Position numbers and translations under genes: made by a program. A DNA stretch of 64,000 bases from Pseudomonas serbica (GTDB lineage Bacteria; Pseudomonadota; Gammaproteobacteria; Pseudomonadales; Pseudomonadaceae), in contig NZ_JAQIYM010000090.1 in assembly GCF_028823535.1 (NCBI RefSeq), positions 806,001 through 870,000 of the forward strand, written 5' to 3'. The notes below the pieces were generated by a model, which searched no databases, had not been told where the DNA came from, and worked only from the letters and a program-made list of their open reading frames with translations. Of the stretch, positions 24,292 to 33,444 are shown piece after piece; the first letter of the stretch is position 1; every line of letters starts with the position of its first letter.

Positions 24292-25457
24292 CTCGTAAAA
24301 TCGAATTCACGCCGGAGATGGTGGAGCGGATCCTGAGCGAGCTGGCCCAGCACCACAGCTCAGATGAGAGCGGAACTACGCGGCTCGATGACGAGATACG
24401 TGCGATTCTCGAAGCTCCTGTCGAAGTGCGCGAGCTGACCTGGGTCGAACTTGTCAATGCGGTTAGCGAAGTGCGCGGCAGTGAATTTACGCCAGATCCA
24501 GACTTTTTCATTGGCCATCAAATGACGGAAATCAACTTCAATTCGCTCAGGCGCATTGTCGAGAAATTTCGTGGTCAGACCGAGCAGTCAATCGCTGAGG
24601 TTCTGAAAAACAGCAAGCGCCTGGCCGAATTGGACGATTCGACCATTGCGAAACTGGGTGATCAGTTGAAAGCCTCCGTGCAGCTGAACACGGAACTGGT
24701 CGAGTTGCTGCGTGAGGTAAGCGGCAAGCTCCCACTGCTTTCAGACAAAGCGCTCTGGGCACGGATTGCAACAGTCGTTAATCCAGCGGTGAAGCCAGCT
24801 GGCCTGGCCGTCGAGCTTGAATCTCTTGTGATTCGTGATGAAATTGTGGGCGTTCCTCGCCGTCTTCTGGAAGCCATCAACAGCTACGAATGGCGCGGAG
24901 AGCTCGCTTCTTCAAATGCCATGTTCTTGAGGGGCATTCTTGAAGGGCGCATAACAGGGTACGAGATACAGCCAGCTGCTCCGGTACAAGGTGCAGCACC
25001 CGAACTCGCCGAATTTCAAGCCACCATCGCCCAGCAGAAAGACGATCAGGATTCTCTGCAGGAGGTGATCGACCTTACTGCCAAAGCAGTAGGGGACAAT
25101 ACTGGGCTCATGTGGATGAAAATCCAAACAGCGTTTTTGCGTGATATGCCAGAGATGCGAAAACGAATCGCCCAGCTGACGACGGAAAACGAGGGGCTGA
25201 AGTTTGGTCGGGGTGAGCCGGTGGCATGGGAATACAAGCGCAAAAATCAAAGCCACTTTGGTGAGCCTGATACCCATATCTCCTTTGCGAGCAAAACACT
25301 CAATGAATGTCGAGTCGGTTTAATCAGCGGCGAATACACACTCCTGTTTCCACGGGAGGACTATTTCGATTGGAAGCCACTATTTTACGGCTCGATGCCC
25401 TCGCCGGTGGCGATAGAAGCTGACGCCAAGATCAATGACTCGGGGACAAGCCAATGA
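24288..25457 (+). CDS. Ea22-like modular coiled-coil protein
   Basis: A 389-residue protein. The N-terminal module is IEFTPEMVERILSELAQ...AILEAPVEVRELT, followed by long helical stretches (EKFRGQTEQSIAEVLKNSKR, QKDDQDSLQEVIDLTAKAVG). The C-terminal part, EPVAWEYKRKNQSHFGE...WKPLFYGSMPSP, is the PVAW...PLY ending common in phage Ea22-type proteins. This mosaic build recurs in several genes up to 36 kb, which suggests domain shuffling. Function unknown. Confidence 0.65.
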   Translation: MTRKIEFTPEMVERILSELAQHHSSDESGTTRLDDEIRAILEAPVEVRELTWVELVNAVSEVRGSEFTPDPDFFIGHQMTEINFNSLRRIVEKFRGQTEQSIAEVLKNSKRLAELDDSTIAKLGDQLKASVQLNTELVELLREVSGKLPLLSDKALWARIATVVNPAVKPAGLAVELESLVIRDEIVGVPRRLLEAINSYEWRGELASSNAMFLRGILEGRITGYEIQPAAPVQGAAPELAEFQATIAQQKDDQDSLQEVIDLTAKAVGDNTGLMWMKIQTAFLRDMPEMRKRIAQLTTENEGLKFGRGEPVAWEYKRKNQSHFGEPDTHISFASKTLNECRVGLISGEYTLLFPREDYFDWKPLFYGSMPSPVAIEADAKINDSGTSQ

Positions 25458-26233
25458 ACGCAAGCATTGAAATATCGAAGGAGCTGGCGCCGTGTCCGTT
25501 TTGTCAGTCGAGCAACGTGCATCTGACTCGCGACATGTACGACACAGAAGAGGGTCGCCGGGAAAGGGCACAGATCCGCTGCTGGGGCTGCCAATTGCTT
25601 ACTAAAACCTTCAAGTCGAATTCTGAGGCTGTCGCGTACTGGAACACTCGCGCCGCCCCAGTCGTCGAGCGCCAAGAGCCTCTGCCAGGTGATTGTGAGC
25701 CTTTCCAGAAATGGGTGATGGCGACGAAACACCCTGTCTTCGGGTTTCTCGACGACCGATCTCTTGCTCGCAGCGATGACCTTCAAGGCTATGCTGATGA
25801 GTATGTCCAGGGTCTGTGGGTTGCGTACAAAGAGTTCGCCCTGCGGCCCGAGCCGGTATCGGTGGTTACCGAAAAGCTCAAGCAAGCCGTGCATGACAGT
25901 GCGCATGCTGAAACAGAAGAACAGCGAGTGACCGCCCTGGCGTATTGGCTTGATCAACAAGTTTTCGAAAGCGGGATGTTGAGCTGCGCCGCCGCAACAC
26001 TTCTATCCTATCTCGACAGGTTCAAGGAGTTGCCTTGTCCAGTGCCGGTGGTGAAGCAAACCACTTGGGCGGACGTCCAGCCTTGGTATGAAGCGAACGA
26101 ACAGATGCTGCGTGATGTGTGCCGCTTCGAGGGACTTAAAGGTGCAGCGCTTGAGGTATGGCGAGCAGCTGTAAGCCAGCCAGCGCCGCTTGCAGCGGGC
26201 CAAAACAAAACAGGGAATACCCATGAACAATAA
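25454..26233 (+). CDS. Lar-like zinc ribbon fused to a helical domain
   Basis: The 259-residue protein opens with CPFCQSSNVHLTRDMYD, then RCWGCQLLTKTF and EAVAYWNTRA. This is the C-x2-C...C-x2-C...AYWN-RA signature of the Lar restriction-alleviation family. A linker, APVVERQEPL, leads to a 180-residue helical part with a long acidic helix. Lar proteins ease EcoK-type restriction; here only the zinc domain supports that. ATGA overlap with the gene before. Confidence 0.75.
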   Translation: MNASIEISKELAPCPFCQSSNVHLTRDMYDTEEGRRERAQIRCWGCQLLTKTFKSNSEAVAYWNTRAAPVVERQEPLPGDCEPFQKWVMATKHPVFGFLDDRSLARSDDLQGYADEYVQGLWVAYKEFALRPEPVSVVTEKLKQAVHDSAHAETEEQRVTALAYWLDQQVFESGMLSCAAATLLSYLDRFKELPCPVPVVKQTTWADVQPWYEANEQMLRDVCRFEGLKGAALEVWRAAVSQPAPLAAGQNKTGNTHEQ

Positions 26234-26882
26234 GATCGAACTGGGGCGTGAAGTGCTGCAGCGCTGGGCCTATGATATGCGCCTCGTATCTCCCATCGGG
26301 CCTGAGTTGCGTGCGATCCTCGCTGCCCATCCAAACGCCTGGCCTTGCTGGAGCTGCAAGGTTCCAGTGACGATGGCGGGCAGGGCGGACGCGGACGGTG
26401 ACTGCCCTCACTGCAAAGCGGAGTTGGACATTGAGCTTTGGCCTTTCCCGGAGAAGCCAGCCCAAGTCGTGGAGCGCCAGGGGCCGGTGGTATTTCAAAT
26501 CGTTGGTCGGGAGTGCACACCTTCTGCGGAAATGGCAGCGGTCAAGGCTTACCGTAAAGTGCCTTGGGTAGATGACAAGATCCAGGAGCAGCCGAGCACC
26601 CCTGGCTTCTACAGCATCGAGCCCCTGATCCGGCTTAAGGATGCTCAGTCCGAGATAACAACGCTTCTGGAACAGCGCGACACTACTCAACAGTGTCTCG
26701 AGTTATCCATTGATCGTGAGGACGCGCTGCAGCAGCGTCTGGCCGCCGTCGAGCGGAGCAACGCGGCTCTTGCCAAATTGCTCGATGAAGCTCAAGTCAT
26801 CGCAGGGCACTCTTTCTCAGAAGCATTCATAGCTGAAATTGAAGCGGCCCTGAAGTTCAACGAATCAGGATCAAGTGAATGA
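26223..26882 (+). CDS. Ea22-like protein with zinc ribbon and coiled coil
   Basis: A 219-residue protein from ATG 26223 after AACAGGGAATACCC. The N-terminal module KIELGREVLQRW...LRAILAAHP matches the family style. A zinc ribbon (CWSC then CPHC) follows, then VERQGPV, then a coiled coil (RLKDAQSEITTLLEQRD onward). The last part resembles phage tail-end modules. Overlaps both neighbours by 4-11 bp. Confidence 0.65.
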   Translation: MNNKIELGREVLQRWAYDMRLVSPIGPELRAILAAHPNAWPCWSCKVPVTMAGRADADGDCPHCKAELDIELWPFPEKPAQVVERQGPVVFQIVGRECTPSAEMAAVKAYRKVPWVDDKIQEQPSTPGFYSIEPLIRLKDAQSEITTLLEQRDTTQQCLELSIDREDALQQRLAAVERSNAALAKLLDEAQVIAGHSFSEAFIAEIEAALKFNESGSSE

Positions 26883-27133
26883 AATACGTAGTGACCCAAG
26901 ATGAAGATGGAAAAGAAGAGATCTTCATCTTCCCGAAGCGCTACCACCATGACGATTTCGCCGACACCATAAATGGTCTCAAAACCTTCAAGAACGGCAA
27001 CCCGGACGACTGGGAGCGGCAGTACAAGACGCCAATCGCGGCGGGCTTCACCGATGGCAAACACTGCAGCGGTCGCAGCGAAACCCTGAATCTCGATTCT
27101 CGTGGTCGCCTTGACGAGCTACTGATCGAGTAG
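26879..27133 (+). CDS. Hypothetical small protein
   Basis: An 84-residue protein from ATG 26879, overlapping the previous stop (ATGA). It has YVVTQDEDGKEEIFIFPKRY, HHDDFADTINGLKTFKNGNP and an IAAGFTDGKHCSGRSETL end. The order resembles a phage-type strand-loop module I cannot name. Confidence 0.65.
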   Translation: MKYVVTQDEDGKEEIFIFPKRYHHDDFADTINGLKTFKNGNPDDWERQYKTPIAAGFTDGKHCSGRSETLNLDSRGRLDELLIE

Positions 27134-27172
27134 AACCCTCAACCCTCAACCCTCAAGAATCTGGAGTAACGC

Positions 27173-27496
27173 ATGAGCGAATCCATGGTGTCCGGCAAGA
27201 CTTTGCAACGTGGCGACAAATTGTTTCATGTTGCCAATGAAAAAAACTGTGGCCGTGGCTGGGTTGAGTACCTGAATGACCAGGCGCCTGGATTTGTTCA
27301 AGTTCGCCATGCAAACGGCGCGGTGCCTACTGTTCGCATCCTCGATCTGCAATGGCAGGAGATGACGGACGAGCAGCAACTCCTGGAGTTTTACGCAGAG
27401 TTGGCGAACGGTAACAAGCTGGCGCAGCGAGCGTTGTGCCACATAAGAGCGCTTACGGCGGAAATCCACAAGCTGAAAGGTGTGGCACATCCATGA
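27173..27496 (+). CDS. Hypothetical protein
   Basis: A 107-residue protein from ATG 27173 after TCTGGAGTAACGC. It has a beta-rich GWVEYLNDQAPGFVQVRHAN and a helical C-terminus. Just upstream, 27135-27151 carries AACCCTC twice in tandem. Not recognised. Confidence 0.65.
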   Translation: MSESMVSGKTLQRGDKLFHVANEKNCGRGWVEYLNDQAPGFVQVRHANGAVPTVRILDLQWQEMTDEQQLLEFYAELANGNKLAQRALCHIRALTAEIHKLKGVAHP

Positions 27497-28122
27497 CAGA
27501 CAAACTCGAAGTCACACGGGTAATTGCGGAGTACGCGCTGAACAAAATGGAATGGGATGCCAGTCCAAAGTGGCGCGATATGGCCAAAGACCTGCGCAAG
27601 CTTCTTGCTGAACCTCCTGCCGTCAAGGCGGAGCCGCCTGAAATGGCAGCGTTGCGTGCAGAGCTGGAGCGTATCCGTGGCCTGAACCATTTTCAGATTC
27701 TCGCTGAGGCCGCTGGGCGTCACTTGGTGGACTCCGGCGCCGAAAACTACGTTGGCCATGTTTTCACCATTTCGCTCGATGATGGAACCGCGCAATTCGA
27801 GGTGGTCGTGACCACCCAGAAAGTCGGAGCGAAAAGCCCGCATGATCGGCTAGTAGCCTGTGAGCAGCGGAATGCGGAGCTGATCGAGGTACTCAAAGGC
27901 TTGCCTGAAGGATTCAAAGATCTGTCTGGCGGTGAACACTCTGCCGGCGTTACGGCGTGCATTGAGTACACCGAGCAATGTATTTTTAAAGCGCTCAAAA
28001 CCTCTGAGCCTGAAGAAAATAACGAGTGCAGCAACTGTAACGGGTCGCAAGTGGCGACTACCTTTGACGGCGACGGTGTACCTCGCGATGGGGAATGCCT
28101 GGAGTGTAAAAATGACCATTAA
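27493..28122 (+). CDS. Ea22-like protein with C-terminal zinc ribbon
   Basis: A 209-residue protein from ATG 27493 (ATGA overlap). N-terminal module KLEVTRVIAEYALNKME...LRKLLAEPPAV, a helical middle, and a C-terminal zinc ribbon CSNCNGSQVATTFDGDG...CLECKNDH. The last two Cys pairs resemble the ribbon of DnaJ- or Lar-type proteins. Function unknown. Confidence 0.65.
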   Translation: MTDKLEVTRVIAEYALNKMEWDASPKWRDMAKDLRKLLAEPPAVKAEPPEMAALRAELERIRGLNHFQILAEAAGRHLVDSGAENYVGHVFTISLDDGTAQFEVVVTTQKVGAKSPHDRLVACEQRNAELIEVLKGLPEGFKDLSGGEHSAGVTACIEYTEQCIFKALKTSEPEENNECSNCNGSQVATTFDGDGVPRDGECLECKNDH

Positions 28123-28960
28123 GATCGAAATCACGCCTGAGCTTTTGAGCAGGGCTGCTCGTTTGCTTGAAATCCATGACGCTGGCGGTGGATCGAGTGA
28201 AGGTTTTACCGCTGAGGAGCTTCGGGCTCTCCTCGTCGCCCCGGTGGCCGAGCCCCAAGGTGAGTCGGTATGGGTCTTCACTGACGAAGACGGCCAGCTG
28301 GCGATCACTGACCGTTGGGACGTGGCCAAGCACCTTCCGTTTGAAACGACCCGGTATACGCGTGATCAGCCTGATCTGACTGCATTGCAGGAAGAAAACC
28401 GGATCCTGCGCGAAGGCATGAAGGGGGACTACGACCTCGATGCTTGGCTGGAATGGGCGGCGACGAGTGAAGCGTTGCGCAAAGACCTAGCCGAGTCCAA
28501 ACAGGATTACCGCGAGCTGTCGTTGGAGAATGACCGCCTGCTGGATCGCGCCTCCGCGTTTGAACAGCGCCATACGGAATTGGTTGGGTTGCTGAACACC
28601 TGCTCTCGGGACTTCTCCGGTATTGCGCAGGCCCTGGGCAAGTTTCACGATCAAAACCGTGAGCAGTGGTGCGGTTACCTTGATGACAGCTTGGGGATCT
28701 GCCGTTTCCGCAAAGGTGAACTCGATGCTGCCATCGAGGCCGCCGAGGTGGAAGAGGGCGAAACCGGCAAAAAGTACGTTTTCGAGACTGAAGCATACGG
28801 CGTGGCGCTGAGCCAGGAACAGTGGTCGGCAGTTCACGGGGTTTTCGCCCGCCACAACGAGTCTGATTGCAAAGACGATGAGTTCAAGATCAGCGAAAGC
28901 GACATCAATGGGCTGGTCAGCGAAATTCTAGTCGAGCTTGATCTTGCCCGTGGCGAATAA
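28112..28960 (+). CDS. Ea22-like modular coiled-coil protein
   Basis: A 282-residue protein. ATG 28112 gives MTIKIEITPELLSRAARLLE...LRALLVAPVAEPQ, the same N-terminal module as the gene at 24288. Coiled-coil segments follow (YRELSLENDRLLDRASAFEQ). The end is acidic and helical (INGLVSEILVELDLARGE). It overlaps both neighbours, in line with a polycistronic unit. Confidence 0.65.
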   Translation: MTIKIEITPELLSRAARLLEIHDAGGGSSEGFTAEELRALLVAPVAEPQGESVWVFTDEDGQLAITDRWDVAKHLPFETTRYTRDQPDLTALQEENRILREGMKGDYDLDAWLEWAATSEALRKDLAESKQDYRELSLENDRLLDRASAFEQRHTELVGLLNTCSRDFSGIAQALGKFHDQNREQWCGYLDDSLGICRFRKGELDAAIEAAEVEEGETGKKYVFETEAYGVALSQEQWSAVHGVFARHNESDCKDDEFKISESDINGLVSEILVELDLARGE

Positions 28961-29297
28961 CGAGGGCGCTACCATCGAAATCCCCTTGGATCTGGCGAAG
29001 CGATTGGCAAGCGGCGCCGGTGTGGACAGCGTCCTGGCCTTGATGGAGCTGCGTGAGAGGCTTGCCGCCCCGGTCGCCGAGCGAGTCCCGGAGGCCTACC
29101 TGATCGTAGGGTTTCAGCACTCGTCTGATGCGTGCATGGGGTATGTGAACCGCAAGATCGTCGATGCCCACGCGGAAACAACGAGACCCCGCCACAAGGC
29201 CTACGAGATCATCACGATGGAGGATCGTCTGAAATGCAACCAGTTCGAAGCTGATCACGTTTGGCATGAAGCGACACTCTCCCCGTTGTTTAGATAG
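28950..29297 (+). CDS. Small Ea22-like protein
   Basis: A 115-residue protein; the start is not certain (GTG 28950 chosen, TTG 28938 possible). It repeats the module ATIEIPLDLAKRLASGAGVD, LRERLAAPVAER, then IVGFQHSSDACMGYVNRKIV and ends near HEATLSPLF, another PL-containing phage-type ending. Last gene of the 23.3-29.3 kb run. Confidence 0.55.
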   Translation: MANNEGATIEIPLDLAKRLASGAGVDSVLALMELRERLAAPVAERVPEAYLIVGFQHSSDACMGYVNRKIVDAHAETTRPRHKAYEIITMEDRLKCNQFEADHVWHEATLSPLFR

Positions 29298-29439
29298 TTG
29301 CTCGCACCGGCGCCAACGTAGAGGGGGTGAGGGCCTTGAAGAGAGAAGTCGTGCCTCCGGCGCTCGCCGGCTGGATTTTTCAAGATCGTCTGTGAGAGCC
29401 TACGCGCCGTTTTGTCGACGAATCAGGACGCTGACCAAC

Positions 29440-29763
29440 ATGACACACTCTAAATCGCTGGGAGCGGCTTGCGGTCTGCTTCTTGGAACCTTTATGTGCT
29501 CGCTGGCCCACGCTGAGTACGACTTTGGGATCGTGACCACGCAGGCCGAGGCGGCTGGCGAGAAATGCGCGACTCGCCCGTACCTGTACGAAATCTCATC
29601 AAGAAAACTGACCGGAAACGGTGTTCAGGTGCAGAAGCAAAACTTCCTGGTGTGCACTGATCGTGAGTTGACGCTGGCGGACGCCGAATGGATGTCCAGC
29701 TTCAGGGGGCCGAACTCCCTGGGCTTGGAATACCACCTGTTGAGAAAGCCCGGTGATCAATGA
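29440..29763 (+). CDS. Secreted hypothetical protein
   Basis: A 107-residue precursor from ATG 29440. It has a Sec signal peptide, LGAACGLLLGTFMCSLAHAE, with likely cleavage after AHA. The mature part has two Cys that could form a disulfide (EKCATRPYL and FLVCTDREL). Periplasmic or secreted; function unknown. Confidence 0.65.
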   Translation: MTHSKSLGAACGLLLGTFMCSLAHAEYDFGIVTTQAEAAGEKCATRPYLYEISSRKLTGNGVQVQKQNFLVCTDRELTLADAEWMSSFRGPNSLGLEYHLLRKPGDQ

Positions 29764-29842
29764 CTTTAAAAGTGGCAATACATAGCTAAAAAGTGATATT
29801 TACTGCCGAGTGAATATCAAAAATTGACGGAATTAAAATCGA

Positions 29843-30382
29843 ATGAAAAAGGCAGCAATGGCGTTGGCGCTCCTGGCGCAACTTTCGACGCAGTCCCAGG
29901 CACTCGAATTACCGGCGACGGTGGTGTCTGGTCGACAGATGATCAAGTTGGACTTCAAGCTGACCTCAGCCGGTGAAACCATGGCCACCATGTCGGCCAG
30001 CGTGCCGGACGGCGGGGCGCTGTCCACTGAGTTGCTCGATTCATCGACGCCGTACCTGGCGAGCGCCGAGTACGGGCAGGGCAAGCCCAAAGAGGTGTAC
30101 AAGCACCTGGATTTTGGGGACAACCTGATCCTATCACCGGCGTTCGACGAGCAGGGCAAGATCAAGGTGATGGTGAATTTCAACCGGTCGGCCCCATTGG
30201 GTAACGATGAGGTTGCGAGCGGGGGTGTGGCTGTCTCGCTGGTGGGTTCACAAAACAAGTACTTCATGCAAAAGCTGGTGCTCGACAGCGGAAAAAGCAC
30301 TTCGGTCGCCGTGGCCAAGGGGAATGACGGCACCGACGCGGTCGTTCTTGAACTTACGGCCACCGCTTCGGAGCATGGCTGA
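29843..30382 (+). CDS. Secreted hypothetical protein
   Basis: A 179-residue precursor with an N-terminal signal sequence MKKAAMALALLAQLSTQSQA. The rest is beta-rich without Cys (QMIKLDFKLTSAGETMATMS, IKVMVNFNRSAPLGNDEVAS). Likely periplasmic. The 80 bp upstream are AT-rich and may hold its promoter. It is coupled to the small gene that follows. Confidence 0.65.
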   Translation: MKKAAMALALLAQLSTQSQALELPATVVSGRQMIKLDFKLTSAGETMATMSASVPDGGALSTELLDSSTPYLASAEYGQGKPKEVYKHLDFGDNLILSPAFDEQGKIKVMVNFNRSAPLGNDEVASGGVAVSLVGSQNKYFMQKLVLDSGKSTSVAVAKGNDGTDAVVLELTATASEHG

Positions 30383-30567
30383 TGGGCATCGCCGAAGACT
30401 TTCCTCAGATTGTCTGTGTGATGCCTGAGGAAGAAAACAGGCGCTTCCCGGCCCAGGGTCGCAGTGGCGAAGCGTTGTTGCGTAAGCGCCAGCAGCAGGC
30501 CCATCGCCGGCGCCTGGCGTACCACTCCGATATTTCTGATCTAGGCCGATCCTGGTCAGCCAGTTGA
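30382..30567 (+). CDS. Hypothetical small basic protein
   Basis: A 61-residue protein whose ATG overlaps the previous stop (TGATG). It is Arg-rich (EALLRKRQQQAHRRRLAYHS). Not recognised; supported mainly by the coupled start. Confidence 0.45.
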   Translation: MGIAEDFPQIVCVMPEEENRRFPAQGRSGEALLRKRQQQAHRRRLAYHSDISDLGRSWSAS

Positions 30568-30584
30568 ATTAGAAGGATCTCCCC

Positions 30585-31736
30585 ATGTTCGACAAGCCTG
30601 CGTGCAATCAGCCGGACATTGTCCTCGATGAGGATGGTGCCGCCGTTGTGAAGCGTCTGGTCAAGGAAGCCCAAGAGGCCTTGGCGACTCTTATCTTTTT
30701 CATGGACAGCCCTGAGCCGCTTGAGCACGAATCTGCCCGTAGCGTGTTGAGTGTGGCCGAGTACCGGATGGCCGACATCGGCAAGAAGCTTGGAGTCGAG
30801 ACGATGAGCGGGGATGAGGTCGAGCGGCGGCATCTGGCTTTGCGTACCGCCAACGGGCGTGTGCGTGAGCTCGAAGCCCAACTTGGTAATGCTCAGTCGC
30901 CGCAGCTGATCCAGTTGGGTGTTCGCACCCTGGAAGAACGGATCAACGCCTGGTGGCGGCATGAAGGTTTCGGGCTTGTTTCCGAGATCACGTTCGGGCC
31001 GTACATCTGTAAGGTGAAGCTGTCTTGTGGTCTGTATGGCGATTACAGTTCGACCTTATCCGACACTCCGATATCGGACAAAGAACGCAAGCGGCTATGG
31101 CTTCAGAGCCTGCGCGAGCAGGGCTATGTGCTGTCCGATGAGAAACACGAAGTAGGGGTGCTGGACTGCGACGCCAGCCGAGAGACGCTGTGTGCGTTCA
31201 TTAGCTCGCGGCTGCCGACAGCTCGGGTCGTTTCTTTCGAGAACCACGTTCGGAGGCAGGGCGGTTATGTGCTCCGTGGCGCCGAAGTGGTCATTCGCGA
31301 TTGGGAAGAAATCATGTCCCTGCCGGTGGGTCAGCCGGAACAACCAGAATCAGAGGTTTCAATGAGCATTACAGAGTGTGGCGCCAAGGCGCTGGATAAC
31401 AAGCAAGTCATCGACTTGTTCGAAGGGGTAATTGGAACTGATCCAGAGGCCTACCTAGAGAACTCAATCGTGTACCAGGTGACGCAGGACGAGCTGCTGA
31501 AGTTCGCTGCGGTGTTGGCAGAAAAGCAGGTCGAAGTCGTTTCTCAGCAGCGGCCAAAGGACAACGGCCTGGTGTCCGAAGAAGAGTTCTTGTTTGGCTG
31601 GCTGACGGAAATGTCTGAGTTGTTTACCGACGTAGAGGTCGAGGTCGAGGCTCTGGACAGAACCGACCTGGTGGCATTGCGAGCCGCTACAAGGAATGTT
31701 GTGAAAATGCTCGACGAGCACGAAAGGCTTCAATAA
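30585..31736 (+). CDS. Hypothetical modular protein
   Basis: A 383-residue protein, ATG 30585 after AGAAGGATCTCCCC. The first 110 residues are helical (AAVVKRLVKEAQEALATLIF). Residues 120-260 contain a mixed domain with VSEITFGPYICKVKLSCGLY, DTPISDKERKRLWLQSLREQ and RQGGYVLRGAEVVIRDWEEI. The C-terminal 120 residues are acidic and helical. Such stacking resembles the Ea22-like genes but no named domain is certain. Confidence 0.65.
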   Translation: MFDKPACNQPDIVLDEDGAAVVKRLVKEAQEALATLIFFMDSPEPLEHESARSVLSVAEYRMADIGKKLGVETMSGDEVERRHLALRTANGRVRELEAQLGNAQSPQLIQLGVRTLEERINAWWRHEGFGLVSEITFGPYICKVKLSCGLYGDYSSTLSDTPISDKERKRLWLQSLREQGYVLSDEKHEVGVLDCDASRETLCAFISSRLPTARVVSFENHVRRQGGYVLRGAEVVIRDWEEIMSLPVGQPEQPESEVSMSITECGAKALDNKQVIDLFEGVIGTDPEAYLENSIVYQVTQDELLKFAAVLAEKQVEVVSQQRPKDNGLVSEEEFLFGWLTEMSELFTDVEVEVEALDRTDLVALRAATRNVVKMLDEHERLQ

Positions 31737-31887
31737 ACACGGTACTCAACCGTGGGTGGTGCAGTAGCGGTTGGCTCCAGAAGGTTGGTTTTTACTCGAT
31801 ACTTCATACTCGACGCAGGACAAGCCCATAAATTGATGCCAAATGGCCTTTTCATACCTGAACAATTGATATAAATTGCACGCAGTC

Positions 31888-31903
31888 CACGGCTAAGCCG
31901 TGC
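31888..31903. repeat. Short inverted repeat before topoisomerase-like gene
   Basis: CACGGC-TAA-GCCGTG is a perfect 6-bp stem 35 bp before ATG 31938. The 200-bp gap (31737-31937) otherwise has AT-rich stretches such as TTGATATAAATTG but no clear promoter or T-run, so it may be a 5' UTR hairpin. Confidence 0.45.
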
Positions 31904-31937
31904 TTTACCCACCTTCCTGCAATCAGGAGTACGGATC

Positions 31938-32945
31938 ATGGAAACAACTCAACCGAGCATTGTGCTCGTTATGGAAAAACCTTCTCAAGCTCGCGCAGTG
32001 GCCCCCTTTGTGGCCGGGCGTTGGCCGGGCCGTCAAGTACTCGCTGTGTTCACGCTGTACCTGGGCCTCTACGAGTTTCGTTACCCTCGCGGTTTGGCCT
32101 ATGGAGACTTTCCATACGTGGGTGAACCCGCCTGGAAAGTTCGTGACTTTGGCGATTCTGGTGACCCAGGCCCGCGACCATTGAGCTTTGCGTTTGATCT
32201 GACCGATGGGCAAATTAATCACACCAAACTCAGTCCCTTTGAGGTTGTTGCCAATGCTGGCGAGCTCTGGTTCGCCTGCGATCCGGATCATTCGGGTGCT
32301 AATGCCTTCGACGTGCTACTTGCCAAGTGTCTTGGGGCTGAGGCAACTGCCAAGGAGTACCCATCGCTGATCCTGCACGCTCTTGATGGCGGGAGTGTTG
32401 TCCGGGCGATGGAGACACCGTCGACGACTGCCGATCTGGCCTACCGTGAGTGGTCGAACCGTGGTTGGGCAAAGCGGTTTTTTGACTACAACTACAACGT
32501 CAACTCGCTGGGCTTGTTCGGCGACTGCCTGCGTAAAGTCGGGGTCGATACCTCAGATTTTGGTATGAGCAAGTACGGCTTGCAGCTCCTGTACTGGATG
32601 CGGGGCCAGGAACCACTCTCCGAGGGTCGCATCATGAAGTCGATGGATGATTGGACTGGTACGGGCCGCTACGAACCCTTTGGAATCGGCTCGCCAGCGT
32701 CCAGAGCCTCCATCATCACCCAATTGCGAAGGGCAGGATTAACGGCTTATCAAGACAAGCTGACCGTCATTACCGAGCGTGGGAATGACTTCCTGAACTT
32801 GCTGCACCCGGACTGTGAAGATCCTGACCTGTCGGCCCGGCTGGACGCCTGGCAATCTGATTGGCCGAACTCCAAGGCGCCAATGACCCGCTACCTGCGG
32901 ACGTTCTTCGGCAAGCAGGCCCGGTTCAAGTCGGCTGCGCGATAA
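31938..32945 (+). CDS. Miniature type IA topoisomerase-like protein lacking an obvious catalytic Tyr
   Basis: The 335-residue protein carries pieces of topoisomerase III. The N-terminal IVLVMEKPSQARAVAPFV matches the IAEKPS start of TOPRIM domains. A later LWFACDPDHSGANAFDV matches the DPDREG-type acidic motif. GIGSPASRASIITQLRRAG and VITERGNDFLNLL match the late GLGTPATRA and T-KG segments. The YPRTDS-type motif with the catalytic Tyr is not visible, and the protein is about half the usual length. It may be a DNA-binding remnant with a new role. ATG 31938 follows AATCAGGAGTACGGATC. Confidence 0.7.
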   Translation: METTQPSIVLVMEKPSQARAVAPFVAGRWPGRQVLAVFTLYLGLYEFRYPRGLAYGDFPYVGEPAWKVRDFGDSGDPGPRPLSFAFDLTDGQINHTKLSPFEVVANAGELWFACDPDHSGANAFDVLLAKCLGAEATAKEYPSLILHALDGGSVVRAMETPSTTADLAYREWSNRGWAKRFFDYNYNVNSLGLFGDCLRKVGVDTSDFGMSKYGLQLLYWMRGQEPLSEGRIMKSMDDWTGTGRYEPFGIGSPASRASIITQLRRAGLTAYQDKLTVITERGNDFLNLLHPDCEDPDLSARLDAWQSDWPNSKAPMTRYLRTFFGKQARFKSAAR

Positions 32946-32973
32946 CCAAACCACCTGGATTGAGGGAAAAACG

Positions 32974-33405
32974 ATGAATGCGCGTGAATTGAAACAACTG
33001 CTGACAGCCGGCCCTTTGGTCATTGAGTTTGGCCCGAAGGTTGAGACCCTTGAGACCTACCCGGATGCCAAAATGCGGGCACACCTGGTGGCGGTGCATC
33101 TGAAGCACGATGATGTTGCCGTCTTGAGCGTCGATTACACCGCCTTTGACGAGCACAACAAAGCGCTCGAACAGTCGAACTACTACGACAAGCACGGCCA
33201 GCCGACGCTCACCGCCCGTGAGGCTGGGCAGTACAAGCCGCAAGAAGACTTGTACGTTACGGCTGACGATGATCTCGAGGCGGGGATTCTGAGCCTGGTT
33301 CCTTCCAGCTCGCTGGCGCTGTACAAGGAATTCCAAGGCTGTGGCCAGGCCTCCTATGTGGGTTGGCTGGAACAGCAGTTGCTGGCGGCCCGCGCACCGG
33401 CCTGA
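32974..33405 (+). CDS. Hypothetical protein
   Basis: A 143-residue protein from ATG 32974 after GAGGGAAAAACG. It has KQLLTAGPLVIEFGPKVETL and KHDDVAVLSVDYTAFDEHNK and a helical end. Not recognised. Confidence 0.7.
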   Translation: MNARELKQLLTAGPLVIEFGPKVETLETYPDAKMRAHLVAVHLKHDDVAVLSVDYTAFDEHNKALEQSNYYDKHGQPTLTAREAGQYKPQEDLYVTADDDLEAGILSLVPSSSLALYKEFQGCGQASYVGWLEQQLLAARAPA

Positions 33406-33444
33406 TCGCCGAAATACCCAGCTTTACCGCCTCGAGGTTAAGTG

